From Eleginops maclovinus (Eukaryota; Chordata; Actinopteri; Perciformes; Eleginopidae), in the NCBI RefSeq assembly GCF_036324505.1, contig NC_086350.1:14934532-14998531 (forward strand): 64,000 nt of DNA, in the 5' to 3' direction. Below, piece after piece: positions 17,340-30,430 of this stretch (the first letter of the stretch is position 1; each line of letters opens with the position of its first letter). The notes below the pieces were generated by a model. That model worked only from the letters and a program-made list of their open reading frames with translations. It ran no database searches and had not been told where the DNA came from. Both the position numbers and the translations under genes were made by a program.

Positions 17340-17960
17340 ACGTTAACAACCCTTTTTTAGAGCGGACATTTTGACTTGTCATAGCAGGAATTTCCCAGGT
17401 GCAACTTATAACTGTGACAAGGTTCAGTCTCAACAGTGATTGCAATGCAAAGCATGAATTACTGATGTCACTGGCAACACCTGTGTGTGGCAGGCATAAT
17501 GCTATAAGGTTTATTCAACTTTAACAATATACTTCTGACATTTTTGTAAGAAACAAAAGCTCAACCTTCACAACATCCTGTCTTTCCTCATCTTTGCTTT
17601 TATCAGCCTCTGCAGTCTCTTCAATCAATGTTTGTCTTACCTCACAATCACTGCACACATTACTGTCACAGTGCCAGTAGCTGTACAGGAGAAGGATTCC
17701 AGATTTTATTATTTTTAAGAAGATTTAATATGGCAACAGAAAAGCATGTACACTTTAACCAGTTAGGTAAACATGTGCAACCTAATGCACCTCTATCCAC
17801 TGCCATATAACTGGTGTTGTAACATCACAGCATTATAGACTTAACAAATAATGTGGTGCAGGGATGTTATTGGATTCAATTAGATTGGACAGGTGTTCCT
17901 AATAAAATGCTAACTCAGCGTAATTCAGTGAGAATGTCATTGAAAGGCTTCAAAAAATAA
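17340..17960. repeat. probable decayed teleost interspersed repeat
   Basis: Two phrases are familiar from dispersed teleost repeats: ACATTTTGACTTGTCATAGC near 17368 and GACAGGTGTTCCTAATAAAA near 17889, the latter preceded by TTGGATTCAATTAGATTG. The second is a widespread 3' tail phrase of fish repeats. The family was not named, and the interval between the two phrases is assumed to belong to the same relic or to a cluster of relics. Confidence 0.4.
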
Positions 17961-18869
17961 AGAAAAGCCTTGATAGGTGGTATGTATAGCTTTGGCCTCT
18001 TAAACGTTTCCAGAGGGAAAGCTGGAGTAAGATGGCGTGAGCCTCTCCTCTCACTACGATATTGGACTGTAAAACTGTAACAGAACAATTTGTTGCGCTT
18101 TCCTGCATTGATTTCACTGAACACCTCTGGCACATTCATGTTTAAAAAATGAGAAATCGGTCAGTTACAGACACACCACAACTCTCTGGGGTCGCGCTCA
18201 GACAGTCAGGAAAGAAAAAACTAACAAATTTAGACGTCTCAGCTTCTGATTTCTCAGAACTACTACAAGGTTTCATTTCAGTTTTTTTTTTTTAAAACTG
18301 GTTTTCAACATTTATTCTGTATCAAATATTTTCTGTGTACATGTAGGTGATGAAAACAGGAATTTGTGCTGTGAGAGTTAGATAGGCAGGCAGACTGTGA
18401 TCTGCTGTGGACAGGACAGCCCTTGGCTCTGTCTGTCAGGGTGTGAAGCCCCTGTGTGCAGCAGTGTGGGCCGGGCTGCTCGGGCCTCCCACTGTTGCAG
18501 ACCTGTCATGGTGACAGAGACAGACTGACATGCTGTAGCTCTGAGAGGTCTCAGCCTTCAATCTGACTCTTTTTATTTCATCCAGCCAAAAGTATTTTTC
18601 GGTTTCTCTCATTCAATCTCTCAAAGTATTTACCTTCTTACTTATTTTCTCTTTAGGCGTTGTATCATATCTGTTAAACAATTGTATTTAATTTTTTTCT
18701 AATCTTTTAATCATTCTATATCTAAAAAGTATCACATAATAAGTTTAAGTTTGTGTTTTGAAACATTAAAGTTAGAGCTTCACCTCAAATTAGTCAATTG
18801 GATTAAGAAACTGCACATAAAATAAAGTATATAATCCCTTAACTTTTTTAATAGAGTCAGCATTAAGAG

Positions 18870-18871
<2 letters not shown>
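17961..18871. other. non-coding stretch ending in a half-MARE
   Basis: No gene was seen. A T12 tract at 18282-18293 lies between CAGTTTT and AAAACTG arms. GAGTCAGCA at 18854-18862 is, on the minus strand, TGCTGACTC with the AT-rich 5' flank TTAA, a good match to a large-MAF half-site. Confidence 0.35.
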
Positions 18872-18955
<84 letters not shown>

Positions 18956-18988
18956 TGTGTGTGTGTGTGTGTCTGTGAGTGTGTGTTT
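18872..18988. repeat. (TG)n microsatellite with imperfect 3' part
   Basis: Positions 18872-18954 are pure TG. Up to 18988 the run is interrupted by CTGT and GAGT units. Confidence 0.97.
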
Positions 18989-21900
18989 CCATTGTATCTT
19001 CAGCCCTGCAAGTGCTGTATGATGGAAGTTGATTGCGTAATCCTGCAAACCTCAAAATGGTGCTTGTCAGATGGTAATCTGCCCACTCTGCAGATTACTG
19101 CTCAGATTAACACACAATGAACACTGGGAAGGTGTGGGAGATAACACCCCCAATTTGTGCGCTTGTGTGTGTATATTCAATTGTGTGCGCATGTCTATGT
19201 GCACCTGTGTATATGTGTTAAAATTGTGTGTGAATGCAAAAGTGTGCAGACATTTTTAGGTATGTTTTGTGTGCATACTGTGTGTGTCTAGCTGCTGTCT
19301 GTCTTTGACGTGATGGAACACACTCTCACACACACACCTCACTCTTTAGCCTGGGGGGGTCTAGCAGCTTATTATGAGTCCTTAGTGGGAGAGGGAGGAG
19401 AGAACAAGAGGCCGGCTACACTTAAGTGGTAGCAGACAGCAGAGACAGAGAGATTTACTCCTGTTATTCCAGCACACACAGATTTAAAAGAGCTCAGTCT
19501 GTGATTAAGAGGAACTACTTCTTTAATACTATAATGCTTGAATGTCTGCTGGCAAACGTAACGATTAAGAGTGTCTGTGAGGTAACCCTTCCTCCAAGAG
19601 AACTCGCTGTTAGAATATCACAGTGAATCTGCAAACATTTGTACACAGAAATGTAGCTGTGGTTGTTTGCTTTTGATGAATTTAAAATTCCTCTACGCTC
19701 GTGTCTTTTCTCCAGCCTTCCTCTTGTCTGCTCCCTTTTTCACCCTCTTTATTCTGTTGGCAGCCACGTGTATATGTGTATGTGTGTATGCATGCATCCG
19801 TTTGTCTGTGCGTGCGTGCGTGTGTGTGTGTGTGTGTGTGCATATCCATTCCCACTCTGTCAGGTTTATTTCTGTTATGTTTCTTAATTAGCTAGTAAAG
19901 GTCATGGCATCTCTCAGCCAGGAAGGGGCGGCGCATGCAAATGAGCAAGAAGGTCAGATGGATTAGTGACCGCCTCACACCGCCCAAATATGGACACGAC
20001 TGTGCTGTCATACAAATACCTGCAGCTATGAAAAAGTTCCAACTCACACTCATGCACACACACAGTACTACATATTGTTATAAACATGACTGGATTACTC
20101 AACTGTCGTGGTAATGAAACATCATTTGGCACAACACCTTGTATGATGGCTTGTGGTAGGCATGCATACAGAGCATCTGACAGTTGTAGAAATGGCCTCC
20201 GTTCATATCCGCTTTGATGCTCAACGTACGTTTCTTTTAAACATAACTGCGATCCAACATCCTCAAAACTCAAACCTGGCAACGCTTTCAAAGTAAACCG
20301 CCACTCACAATGTAGCACTGCATTTTATCGTTTACTTTAATCTACATAGTTACATATTTACAAAAGAACATCATTGACATAAACTCATTAGGAAGAAAAA
20401 TGATTGAAGTATGGATAGAAGTTAGGAGGCAGGTCATTTTTTCGTAGACTTCCTCATAGTACGTTTAAAACACTTCCGCATTGGATAATTTTTTCATGCC
20501 TGAAGGGTATCCCTTCGTCTTGTGTTTGTGTGCATGGAATTTGAAAGAAGTAGGTGTTTACCAGGCAAAAACTGAAGTTCGACGTATGCAAGGAACTAAG
20601 ATTCATGATGTAATATTGAGCAGTCATGATCCATCCTGACAGTAATCCAGTAGTTTTTGTGTCCGAACATATCCAAACCTCAAAAACTCATGGGTCATTT
20701 TAAAAGGACAAATTACTTTTTAGTTTGAAGGACTTTATATTTTTAGTTACATTAAGGTTTGTTCATTCGCCTTTGTACTCTTTCTGTCAGAGGACTTTGT
20801 GTTTACATTATCGTAGCATCACGATGATACACGAGATAAACATGTGCTTACTGCTCTCATTTAAAAGTGTCTCTTTCGAACTGTGAAACACTCTCAATGG
20901 TTTATTCCTCATAACGTGGCGCATGAATGCTTGCGAAGATAAGATAAGAGCGGAAGCACACATGCTGTGACGCTGTAGTGTTGCATTGGATCTGTTACTG
21001 CTCTTTAGGTCTATCACCTTTCGCAGCAGAGCCGGTCTCAGTGTCCTTTAGCCCTAAATCACCAGGCTGTCTCCATGTGTGAAAGCTCTCTCTCCCTCTC
21101 TCAGTCTATAACTCATCCTGTCTGTCTCGCTGCTCTCTCTTTTCCTCTCTCCACCCTCTCACTCACTCTACCTATCCCATAACTCACTGGGTCTCTCTCC
21201 ATCTCTAACCTGCTCACTCACTCCTCTCTCATAGCCATTCATGATTATATCTTTGTATCGCTTCACTCCTCTTCCTCTCTTTTCCCCTCCCCTCCTCTCC
21301 TTCACCTTCTGTTTCTCTTTCCTTCTCCAAACAATTTTCGAATCCACTTTTGACGTAGCGTGGAAGCTTTGAGTCATAGCAGCACCCTTCCCTCCTGGTT
21401 GTGCATCGCTTCAAAATCCCACCATTCATCTCGTCCTCTCTGGTGGGAGGTTGTCTGGCTGCCGGCCTGACTTACAGCAGGCAGAGTTATGGACAAGGGG
21501 TGAGACCCAGTGTATTACACTCCTCTGCAACCCAGCTCAACAGAGGCCAGACACCACTGTATAACAGTGCACTGAATACAAAATGATGCCACGAGGGTGA
21601 TAGACCAAAATAAAAACTCAAGTGGAGAAGGAGTGATAAACAACGCATCCCTCTTGGGAAGCGTCTTCAGTCTTTGAGCTCATTATGTTCATGAGCCAAG
21701 ATAAACGCAGCCGCATATCAGCGTGAGAGGAAACCCTAATAACAGAGATGTGAATTAATGCCAAACTTTCTCACACATGATGAAAACAGACGTGAGTAAG
21801 TACACCTACTATCTAGAGTCGCAGGCTGTTTGGCCCGCAGCATTAAAAGTGCAGCTAAGAGCGAGTCGAACTCTGTCAGCGCCATATCTCTAGCTCAGCA

Positions 21901-22439
21901 GACCTTTAGAGGGGATGAGAGAATGGGACTTTCTTTGTTTAGATCCTCTCCTCCACCTCCTCCTCCTCCTCCTCCTCCTCCTCTCTTTCACTCCGTAAAG
22001 TATTTCCCCAGAATCTAGCTGTTGTTTCGCTCCACGCCTTAGCTGCTCTAAACTCAAAACATTCATTCTGCAATACCTTCTCAGGAGCAAATACACAAAA
22101 ACAGAATAAGAAATACAAACACTGCTTGAGGGGAATATTTCACAGTGCATAGAGCCTTTCTCTCTCTGTTCAGAAGTCCAGTATTTTTGGCATTAGATTC
22201 TTCTTGACAATAGATCTGTCTGAATATTTAAAACAAAGATGTTCTTTTTAGAATATGCCAGTTATTTCACACCTGTGACCCCTACTGCCTTTAACAAAGA
22301 GTCAACCACTCCCTCAAGCCCTCTCTGACTTTGTCTCTCCTCTCTTTTCCCCTCTCATGATTTTCCATCTGCAAACATGTCTTCTAAACGTCTCTGTGCG
22401 CCCCCGGCTCTGTAAGATTTAGAGCCATTTTCAAAGGAA
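18989..22439. other. non-coding stretch with pyrimidine tracts
   Basis: No gene was seen. Contents are a short TGCG/TG run at 19808-19840, CT-rich DNA at 21081-21325, and a (CCT)n tract at about 21951-21982. A 134-codon open frame at 19914-20318 (minus) has no domain I recognise and is within chance length. Confidence 0.4.
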
Positions 22440-23300
22440 TTCAAAAAGGTCCTATCCATAATCACTAAAAGTGCCCCCGCCTTCTGCAGAATTACAATAA
22501 CATGCATTTGAATGACTGAGCTCAATATCTGTATCTGCTGTATATCACTGCTAGTCATGACTCATATTGCAGGCCCAGCCGAGCCGCGTGCTGAGATTCA
22601 GTTTCATGTTAATATCCTGCAGATTAAGTGGTGGGGTGACCATTGTATCACTGCGGAGCATGTTAGCTTCTTGTTTTCCACGCAGACGCAATGGAATATA
22701 ATTAGTCGATAGATGTTGCTGTTGTTGTAGCTTGCACTCCGGCCTTTGTTCGATGCTAATAAATGCTAACAACAAAGAGTAAGGCCATATGTCATTTGCT
22801 GCATTAGCTACCACACTGTTTTCTCAGGCAGACTGCTTGTGAGTACATTACATACATTAGCAGTGCTTCCATTCTCAGTCCTCTGATTACAATAAATGCT
22901 CTCTTGCATTGTAACGATGGGTTTAAAATAATGGGCCATAAATTAATACAATGCTCAGCAGCAAATACTATTATGCTGTTAGTGTTTACATTATATGTGG
23001 CTGAATTGGTGGATAATTACCATTCAGAAAGGCAGTCACTCTAACCCAACAGCCATTTAGTGTCCATTTGTCACCATGTCGTGGGGGACAGAGGGGGAAG
23101 GGCTGCATTCTGATCAGGATATCAATGCCCCAAATCCTCATTGATTGGAACACGGGATCAATAAGCGTATCACTAGCTGTGTCTTACCGCTATTAAAATA
23201 CACCAGCGTGTGGGCTGGATCTCTTTTCTTTAATCTTATAGAAAAGGAGGGCAGGTGTGGAAAGCTTATTAAGGTATAATTCACAGCTCTGTCTGTGTCA
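22440..23300. promoter_or_regulatory. candidate conserved non-coding element cluster
   Basis: About 860 bp are free of simple repeats and dense in homeodomain-type words: ATAATTAG at 22698-22705, TAATTAC at 23014-23020 and several AATAAATGC phrases. There is a perfect AP-1/MARE core TGACTCA at 22558-22564 and a GATTGG at about 23142. Base composition and motif density resemble vertebrate developmental enhancers. No alignment was possible here. Confidence 0.4.
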
Positions 23301-23375
23301 TTTGGGCTTTATGTTATCGCTGAGATCATTACCACACACCAGTGTGTAGAAGTCTTGTGAGTGAGTGGCAAGCAA

Positions 23376-24514
<1,139 letters not shown>

Positions 24515-24665
24515 CCCGCTGGGAGTGACGCCACAGGTTGACGCTGTTGCTGGTCCGGCTGGATTCATCTTTAAGGAGAAAAAATTCCCTGTTTACGTCA
24601 GATCTCAAATCATCCCCAAAACCCACACAAACCATGCTCTATAAAATAAATTCTGTACTTTTTAC

Positions 24666-24676
24666 CTGTGTGTGTT

Positions 24677-24715
<39 letters not shown>
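24666..24715. repeat. imperfect (TG)n microsatellite
   Basis: TG runs are broken by two TTTG units. Confidence 0.95.
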
Positions 24716-24716
<1 letters not shown>

Positions 24717-25849
24717 ATGTTTGGTTTGCCAGGTGTCCTGGCCTGCTCTAACAGAGGGTTGAGTGATGTCACAGCAGACTGCATTTTAATAGAGAGGGAA
24801 GCAATTAGAGAGGGGACAGGGCGAGAGGTGGAGAGATGGAGGGGCTGTCTGTGTGACACACAGTACGCACAGTTCACACTCACTCTCTCTCACACACACA
24901 CACACCCTCATTACTAAGGATGAGTTAATTAATTGCACAGTGATTCACGGTACTTGTAATTAATCTCGTAGGTATGTGAGTGTGTATTTGAGAGGTGACT
25001 TTTCTCCCTTCCCTTTATCCCCTTATAACACACATTATATATCGCACAAGCACATAAACACACACATTAGTATTACAAACCATTCTTTTAATAATGATTC
25101 TTAACAAAAATAGTATCTCCTTATAAACCAGGTTGCTGTTATTGTTAGTAATGTCAGTATCAGCATCAGGTTAATTAGGCTATTATCCCATATTGCTGTA
25201 CTTAAATTCATTAATTACTCATTAAATGTATTGGTGTAAACTGTAACTTGATTTATTGAACCTTATCTTTTACTTTTGCGATTTTGTATGTTGTAAGTTT
25301 CTCTTTTTTCAATTGTAGCTCCAACTGTCCTGTTTAAATCCGATGCTCACATTATGCAGGTAAATAAATAACAGCAATATTATATGAGGTCATAGAGCTT
25401 TTTAAGACCTGTATTTATTTTTGGCTTTGTTTTTTATTTGGTTAAAAGGCTTTTCACCCAAACAGCCCCAATCAGGGAAAGAGACGGAGGGAAATACATT
25501 ACTTACTTTAAAGTGCCCGGTTACATCATGTCCAGCAGAAATGGCTTTTATTCCTCTTCAGAGCTCTTAGCACATTCCTTTCTTTTTTTTGGATTGGTCC
25601 AGTTGAAAAATTATGCGTATTAATCTTGGCCTCCTCTACCCATGATCTTTTGCATTTATCAGCATGAGTGGGAGTGGTGTAGCAATCACATTTGGAAATT
25701 AAACAAATAAAAAAGTTGAAGATAGCCGAGTGAGTGATGAAGCCAGCCAATTGGTAGCACCATAAATCTCTACCTGTCACCACCCCACCTCTGCCTATAC
25801 ACATTTGGATATTGTTATGATTTCAGCTTGTTTGCATAAATGAGACTAA
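24716..25849. other. AT-rich non-coding stretch
   Basis: No gene was seen. A short CA run lies at 24890-24905. Positions 24920-25430 are AT-rich with TTAATTAATTG at about 24926. Confidence 0.4.
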
Positions 25850-26170
25850 TTTATTAGAATCAAACACCATCAGGCTTATTTACAAGCAAGTTCTGGTCTG
25901 CTGCCAATAAGCCCATTAAGTGCATTGTTGGAGAGTGGTTATATGATCAAATACACAATAGTAATTGTGAGTGGAGAGAGGCCGGAGCGATTCTCAATGA
26001 GGTGATTATCTGCGCGCAGGTTATTGTGCTATTTCAGCATGACATGTAAATCTGCATCACACCGTCAATCACAGTCTCCACCGTCAGCGAAGTGAGGTGT
26101 GAAAATGCCAATGGCATCACTAAATGGCGATGAGGGGAAAATAATGGAATAAGAATCAGCTGCAAGAACA
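25850..26170. promoter_or_regulatory. candidate conserved non-coding element with PBX/MEIS-type site
   Basis: This repeat-free block has GACTAATTTATTAG at its left edge, GGTGATTATC at 26001-26010, and the palindrome TGCGCGCA at 26011-26018. GTCAATCA at 26064-26071 reads on the minus strand as TGATTGACGG, nine of ten bases of the PBX-PREP/MEIS decamer TGATTGACAG. A CpG-containing core within AT-rich DNA is typical of vertebrate developmental elements. Conservation is inferred only. Confidence 0.45.
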
Positions 26171-26898
26171 AAAACGAAGTATTCCATATGTGCGTTTGAG
26201 AGAATAAAATATAACATATTGTTGGGGATTAAACTATCTTTACAGCTCCAGATGGCCCTAGTTTGAGTAAATGAAACACACTCCCTCCTCTTTACCTCCA
26301 TCTTTTTCTCTCTATCAATCATTCCTTTTTTCAATGTTCTTCTCTATCTCCCTGCTTTCCTTGTGTTCTCTGTCACAGTATATCTGGATATGTCAATGAT
26401 CTACATGTATTCGAGCTGGATGAAGGTATCTTCTAAGCGGGGCTGAATAACAAACATCTATTACTTTTAAGGTACTGACCAAAAGGATTGTGGGACACGC
26501 AATGACAGCTTTTTAGATTGGTAACATTGTTTACGTATTAATATTCTGCAGAGAGTTTCAGATTTAAATCATTCTGCCACAAATTAAATGTGACTGCTTG
26601 TGTTAGAAAATCACAATTGGAGAAAATTTGGCTTCTTCAAAAGTAAAAAGAAAATGGGGAGGTCTGAGTCGGACAGCATATTTATTGTCATCATGTTGGC
26701 ACTGAAACTCAGGTAAAAGATTGTTGCAGTTTTTAAAACTTTCAAACAATACCCTAGCTTTACATTTAGGGACTAGTAAGTAGTTCCCAGCCATGTAAGA
26801 CCATCTAAATTATAGCTTCATAACGGCAGGTGCAAAATATTTTACACCTCAGTGTGCATTCACTTCATACATTCAAAAAATCATACAGTCATACCCAA

Positions 26899-26899
<1 letters not shown>
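26171..26899. other. non-coding stretch
   Basis: Nothing beyond AT-rich unique DNA with a short CT-rich patch at 26281-26330 was seen. Confidence 0.4.

Positions 26900-26937
<38 letters not shown>
26900..26937. repeat. (AC)19 microsatellite
   Basis: This is a pure 38-bp AC array. Confidence 0.97.
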
Positions 26938-26938
<1 letters not shown>

Positions 26939-27286
26939 AACTGACAAAAAGAGAGAAAGAGAGAACACGGGTCTGGGGCTAAGTAAGTGGTGCACCAGGT
27001 TATGCGTCATTTACCGCAGCTCAATAACAACCTTTCTCTCCGCCCGACACACCTGGTCACACAAAATGACACTCACTGTCCTCTGAGAAAACACACTCAC
27101 ACACAAACACACACACATCATATCTCCTTTCACCCTACTGTGGCCTTAACCAGACACATCACATACCCACTCTACTATCTGCGTGTGACAGATGTATTTA
27201 TGTAATGGTTTTGAAAGGTATTGATTCACACGGCGGAGCCAGTTAAGAAACAGAGAAAAATGAGATTTCAAAATCAACATGGCTGA

Positions 27287-27309
27287 GGGGGTGGGGGTGG
27301 GGGTGGGGG
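27287..27309 (+). repeat. (GGGGGT)4 tract, G-quadruplex motif
   Basis: Four runs of five G (27287-27291, 27293-27297, 27299-27303, 27305-27309) are separated by single T bases. This is an ideal intramolecular G-quadruplex sequence on the plus strand. It lies about 130 bp left of a 127-bp GT array. Confidence 0.9.
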
Positions 27310-27437
27310 TTAAAGATACAAAATGTGTACGGAGAAGAGAGGGGTCAGCATTGATGGAAAAACATTTGGAAGAAGGAGTAAAGCACATGTACAAATTCAC
27401 AAAAGAGTAATGTGGCAGACTGAAACATGCATGAACT

Positions 27438-27567
<130 letters not shown>

Positions 27568-27679
27568 CCTTGGCATGGCCTGGTGGTAAAGTGGGGCGTC
27601 GGGAGAGTCAGTGTGAGAGCAGCCAACCGTTCTCCCTCAGATTAGCAGGCTTTATTACTGCCACCAACCGCTGGCCTGA

Positions 27680-28170
27680 CAAATCCTCTTATTTCATTTT
27701 ACCTTCCTTTACCTCTTGCTCTTTCTCTTTTCCTCACTCTTGTATTCCCCTAAAAGCTCCCTCCCCCTCTTTTCTCCTCACTCTGTGGTAGCTTTGCATG
27801 TTCTACCTTACACCCCCCCGCCTCACTCAGTTTCTTCTCACATTGTTACAGCCCTATTTTCTATTTCCTCAGTTTTTTCTATTCATTGTCTTTCCATCTC
27901 CCATACTGCTCTGCCCATACCTTCACAGCTCTTTATTCAGCCTGCCTCGACTCCACCTCTTGCTCCACTCCTCTCCCTATCCCACCCCCCTCTCCCTCCT
28001 GCTCTATAGTGTGATGAATCTGTAGACAGGGGCTAATAATTGTACTTCAGCCCAAGTGCTCATTTTTCTTTGTGTTTGAAAGCCGTGACAGGCAGGAGCT
28101 CTTTTTCTCTTCCTCCCCCGTCCCTCCTCTTTCTCCCTCTACCTCTCCCTCTCTTTTCTTTCTATCCTCA
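27680..28170. repeat. pyrimidine-rich tract (plus strand)
   Basis: About 490 bp are strongly biased to C and T, with CTCC, CTCTT and CCCAC words and short breaks. Such tracts are low-complexity DNA and account for the open frames rich in Ser, Leu and Pro here. Confidence 0.7.
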
Positions 28171-29559
28171 CACAATGGGTGAGTAAAATAACTCAGGGTT
28201 TACAAGGTCATGCTGTCTAGCGTTGAGGACACGCTTGGGATTTGGGGGTGGAAGGATTTCCTCAAAGGTGCTGTGTTGAGACTTCAATAAAAACAGAGAA
28301 AGTTATAGATTGCACGAGCAGATCTTCGGGGGGAAATAAGTGCATTTGATAGTGAACACGCTACCTGAATCATAGCTATCTGGATCCAAATGTTATTAAT
28401 GCTGCTTCAAACAATCTTTATAAAAGAGCAAGAACGAGGGATGTGGATACAAACATTTACTTTGTTGCATTTGCCAACAACTCCAGCGTCTTCGTATGAC
28501 AAAACTTTCATCATTTGCATAAAGTACACTACTTAAAACACAGTACTTCCTGTCATATCAAACATCCACATCTTATTTGTAGTGCATTTCTGAGCATCGG
28601 TTGTTTTCTGCTTTAGTGGTTAGTTACATCTCAGAAAGAAATGTATCTGGCACTGTAAGACGGGGCAGCCCCTTGCGCTCTTTACCTGTAAAGCCTCGCA
28701 CACACACACATACATACACAGACTTTAAAAAAACAAGGAGGCTGTAGGGGTTATGTCATCCTAAAAGTCAATATAACATAAATAAAATGTTAAAATATTT
28801 GCAACACCAGACTTTTATTTAATTATTTTGAAAAAATGTTTTAAATGTATTAATAAAGGATAGAAAATCCAACCAGCAGCCCTTTGCTGTATGCTGTCCC
28901 CTCTGTCTCCCTCTTTCCATCTCTGTACTCTTAACTTAAAACTTCAATAAAAAATAAGACACAAAAAATGTGTAATATAAAACCAGGTATCATACAATTG
29001 TATTTTTCTCAGGCATTTCTTAAAGCAATGCAGAGAGGTACAGTGTTTCGTTATGATTTGTGTTCCCCTGAAACAGATACAAAATTGAGCTCTACGAGTG
29101 AGACCCTTAGGGGGGTTGGAGATTTGGTTAGTGATGTGTTTCATGAAAACTGAACATATGAATGTTTTTTAAGTGCATAGGAATGATCCCTTTTTCCTGA
29201 AATTATTTTCTAAATTAAAACACACATTTTATAAAGGCTAATTAACTGTTAGAATCTGAAGCCTGTTAAATAATTGAGCAGAGAGAAATAAAAAGTAAGA
29301 AGCCCCCCAAAAATAAAATAAACTACTGTACCTCAAATATTATAAACACATTATCTTCTGAGGCTCCGTCCTAAAATGCCATGTGCAAGCAAAGCACATG
29401 TGCAGATATTGCAAAGACATAATGTTTTCATTGACTCTGCAGTATTACTTTATGAAAATTGATCAAGAGTTTTAAACACAATATCATCCTCAAAAGGGAG
29501 AGGTGGAAAGAGAGTAGGGGGAGGGGGAGAATGGAGAGCAAGACTTTATTGCCTGGTGT
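28171..29559. other. AT-rich non-coding stretch
   Basis: No gene was seen. An octamer-like ATTTGCAT occurs at about 28514. Positions 28780-29340 are AT-rich, and 29497-29540 are purine-rich. Confidence 0.4.
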
Positions 29560-29920
29560 AGTTAGATGGTAAATTTCCTCCTGGCAGATATTTATTGAGT
29601 TAGTTGAGTCTAGAGAGAGCTTTAACATTGATTGTGATCATTAAATATATCCGCTCCAAATGGCAACATGGCATTCCCTCAGTCAATGGAGCCAATAGGA
29701 GTAGAACAAAGGCATAATCAAATCAATCCTCTCATAATTATTCTTTGAGAGGTGAAATTAATCACAAGAAGAAATAAAAACAATAATGGAAAATGAAATG
29801 GTCAGTCGTAAACAATTACGGCCCAAATTGAAATAAACTCAGTGAAGGGAAAAAATCAACTGTAAATCCAACTAATTAAAATAACATTGTAATGTACATT
29901 GGTTATTTGGTTTGCACAGG
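29560..29920. promoter_or_regulatory. candidate conserved non-coding element
   Basis: This repeat-free AT-rich block has many homeodomain words: AATCAAATCAATCC near 29716, CATAATTATTC near 29733, GTCGTAAA (posterior HOX/CDX-like) at 29805-29812, CAATTA at 29813-29818, and CTAATTAAAATAAC near 29871. The density is higher than in neighbouring DNA. Function is inferred. Confidence 0.4.
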
Positions 29921-30017
29921 CTTTCGGTTTTTATATTGTCTGGTTGTGTTATTATAAGAGAGAGATGAAGTGACAGAGCAATTAAAAGAGACAGGAATTA
30001 AAAGCGTGTGCGTATGC

Positions 30018-30018
<1 letters not shown>

Positions 30019-30051
<33 letters not shown>

Positions 30052-30073
30052 AGGTGTGTGTTTGTGTGTGTGG
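30019..30073. repeat. imperfect (GT)n microsatellite
   Basis: GT runs are interrupted by ACAG and TTTG units, then followed by GGGTCAAAGGATCAAGGTCC at 30087-30106, which contains nuclear-receptor-like half-sites. Confidence 0.93.
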
Positions 30074-30150
30074 GGCCTTTACTGTTGGGTCAAAGGATCA
30101 AGGTCCTACACTTGTGAGAGCCGTGCTCCTCTCTCCTTCCTGCTCGCTGA

Positions 30151-30430
30151 GAGGAAGTGTAGCTTATTGATTAGCTATCAGATGATTCCGATAGGGCCTG
30201 ATCGATAGGACTTTGTATGAAAGCCAGGCAGGACCCTCCCTCTTCACTCAGGCACGCACCCATGGATCGGCCACTGCAGTGCACAGCCGCACAGACGTCT
30301 TTTGTTTGTTTGTTCTCCTGAAGATCCTCCTTTGTGACTCGAGTCCGCCCCGCCAATCGAAGGCTTCCTCAACTTCCTCTTTTCTATAGCTCCTCTTTTA
30401 TATAGTTGTCATTGATAAGGAAGACATGCA
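30151..30430. promoter_or_regulatory. candidate regulatory block
   Basis: The block carries ATTGATTA at 30166-30173, CTATCAGATGATTCCGATAG around 30175, the palindrome ATCGAT at 30201-30206, and a CpG-containing segment at 30340-30360. A second AT-rich part ends in TTGTCATTGATAAGG. It is unlike the surrounding microsatellites and purine tracts. Regulatory function is inferred. Confidence 0.35.

Noticed and set aside
19914..20318. 134-codon minus-strand open frame
   Set aside because: Non-repetitive, but no family was recognised. Its length is within chance expectation, and no splice or polyadenylation context supports it.
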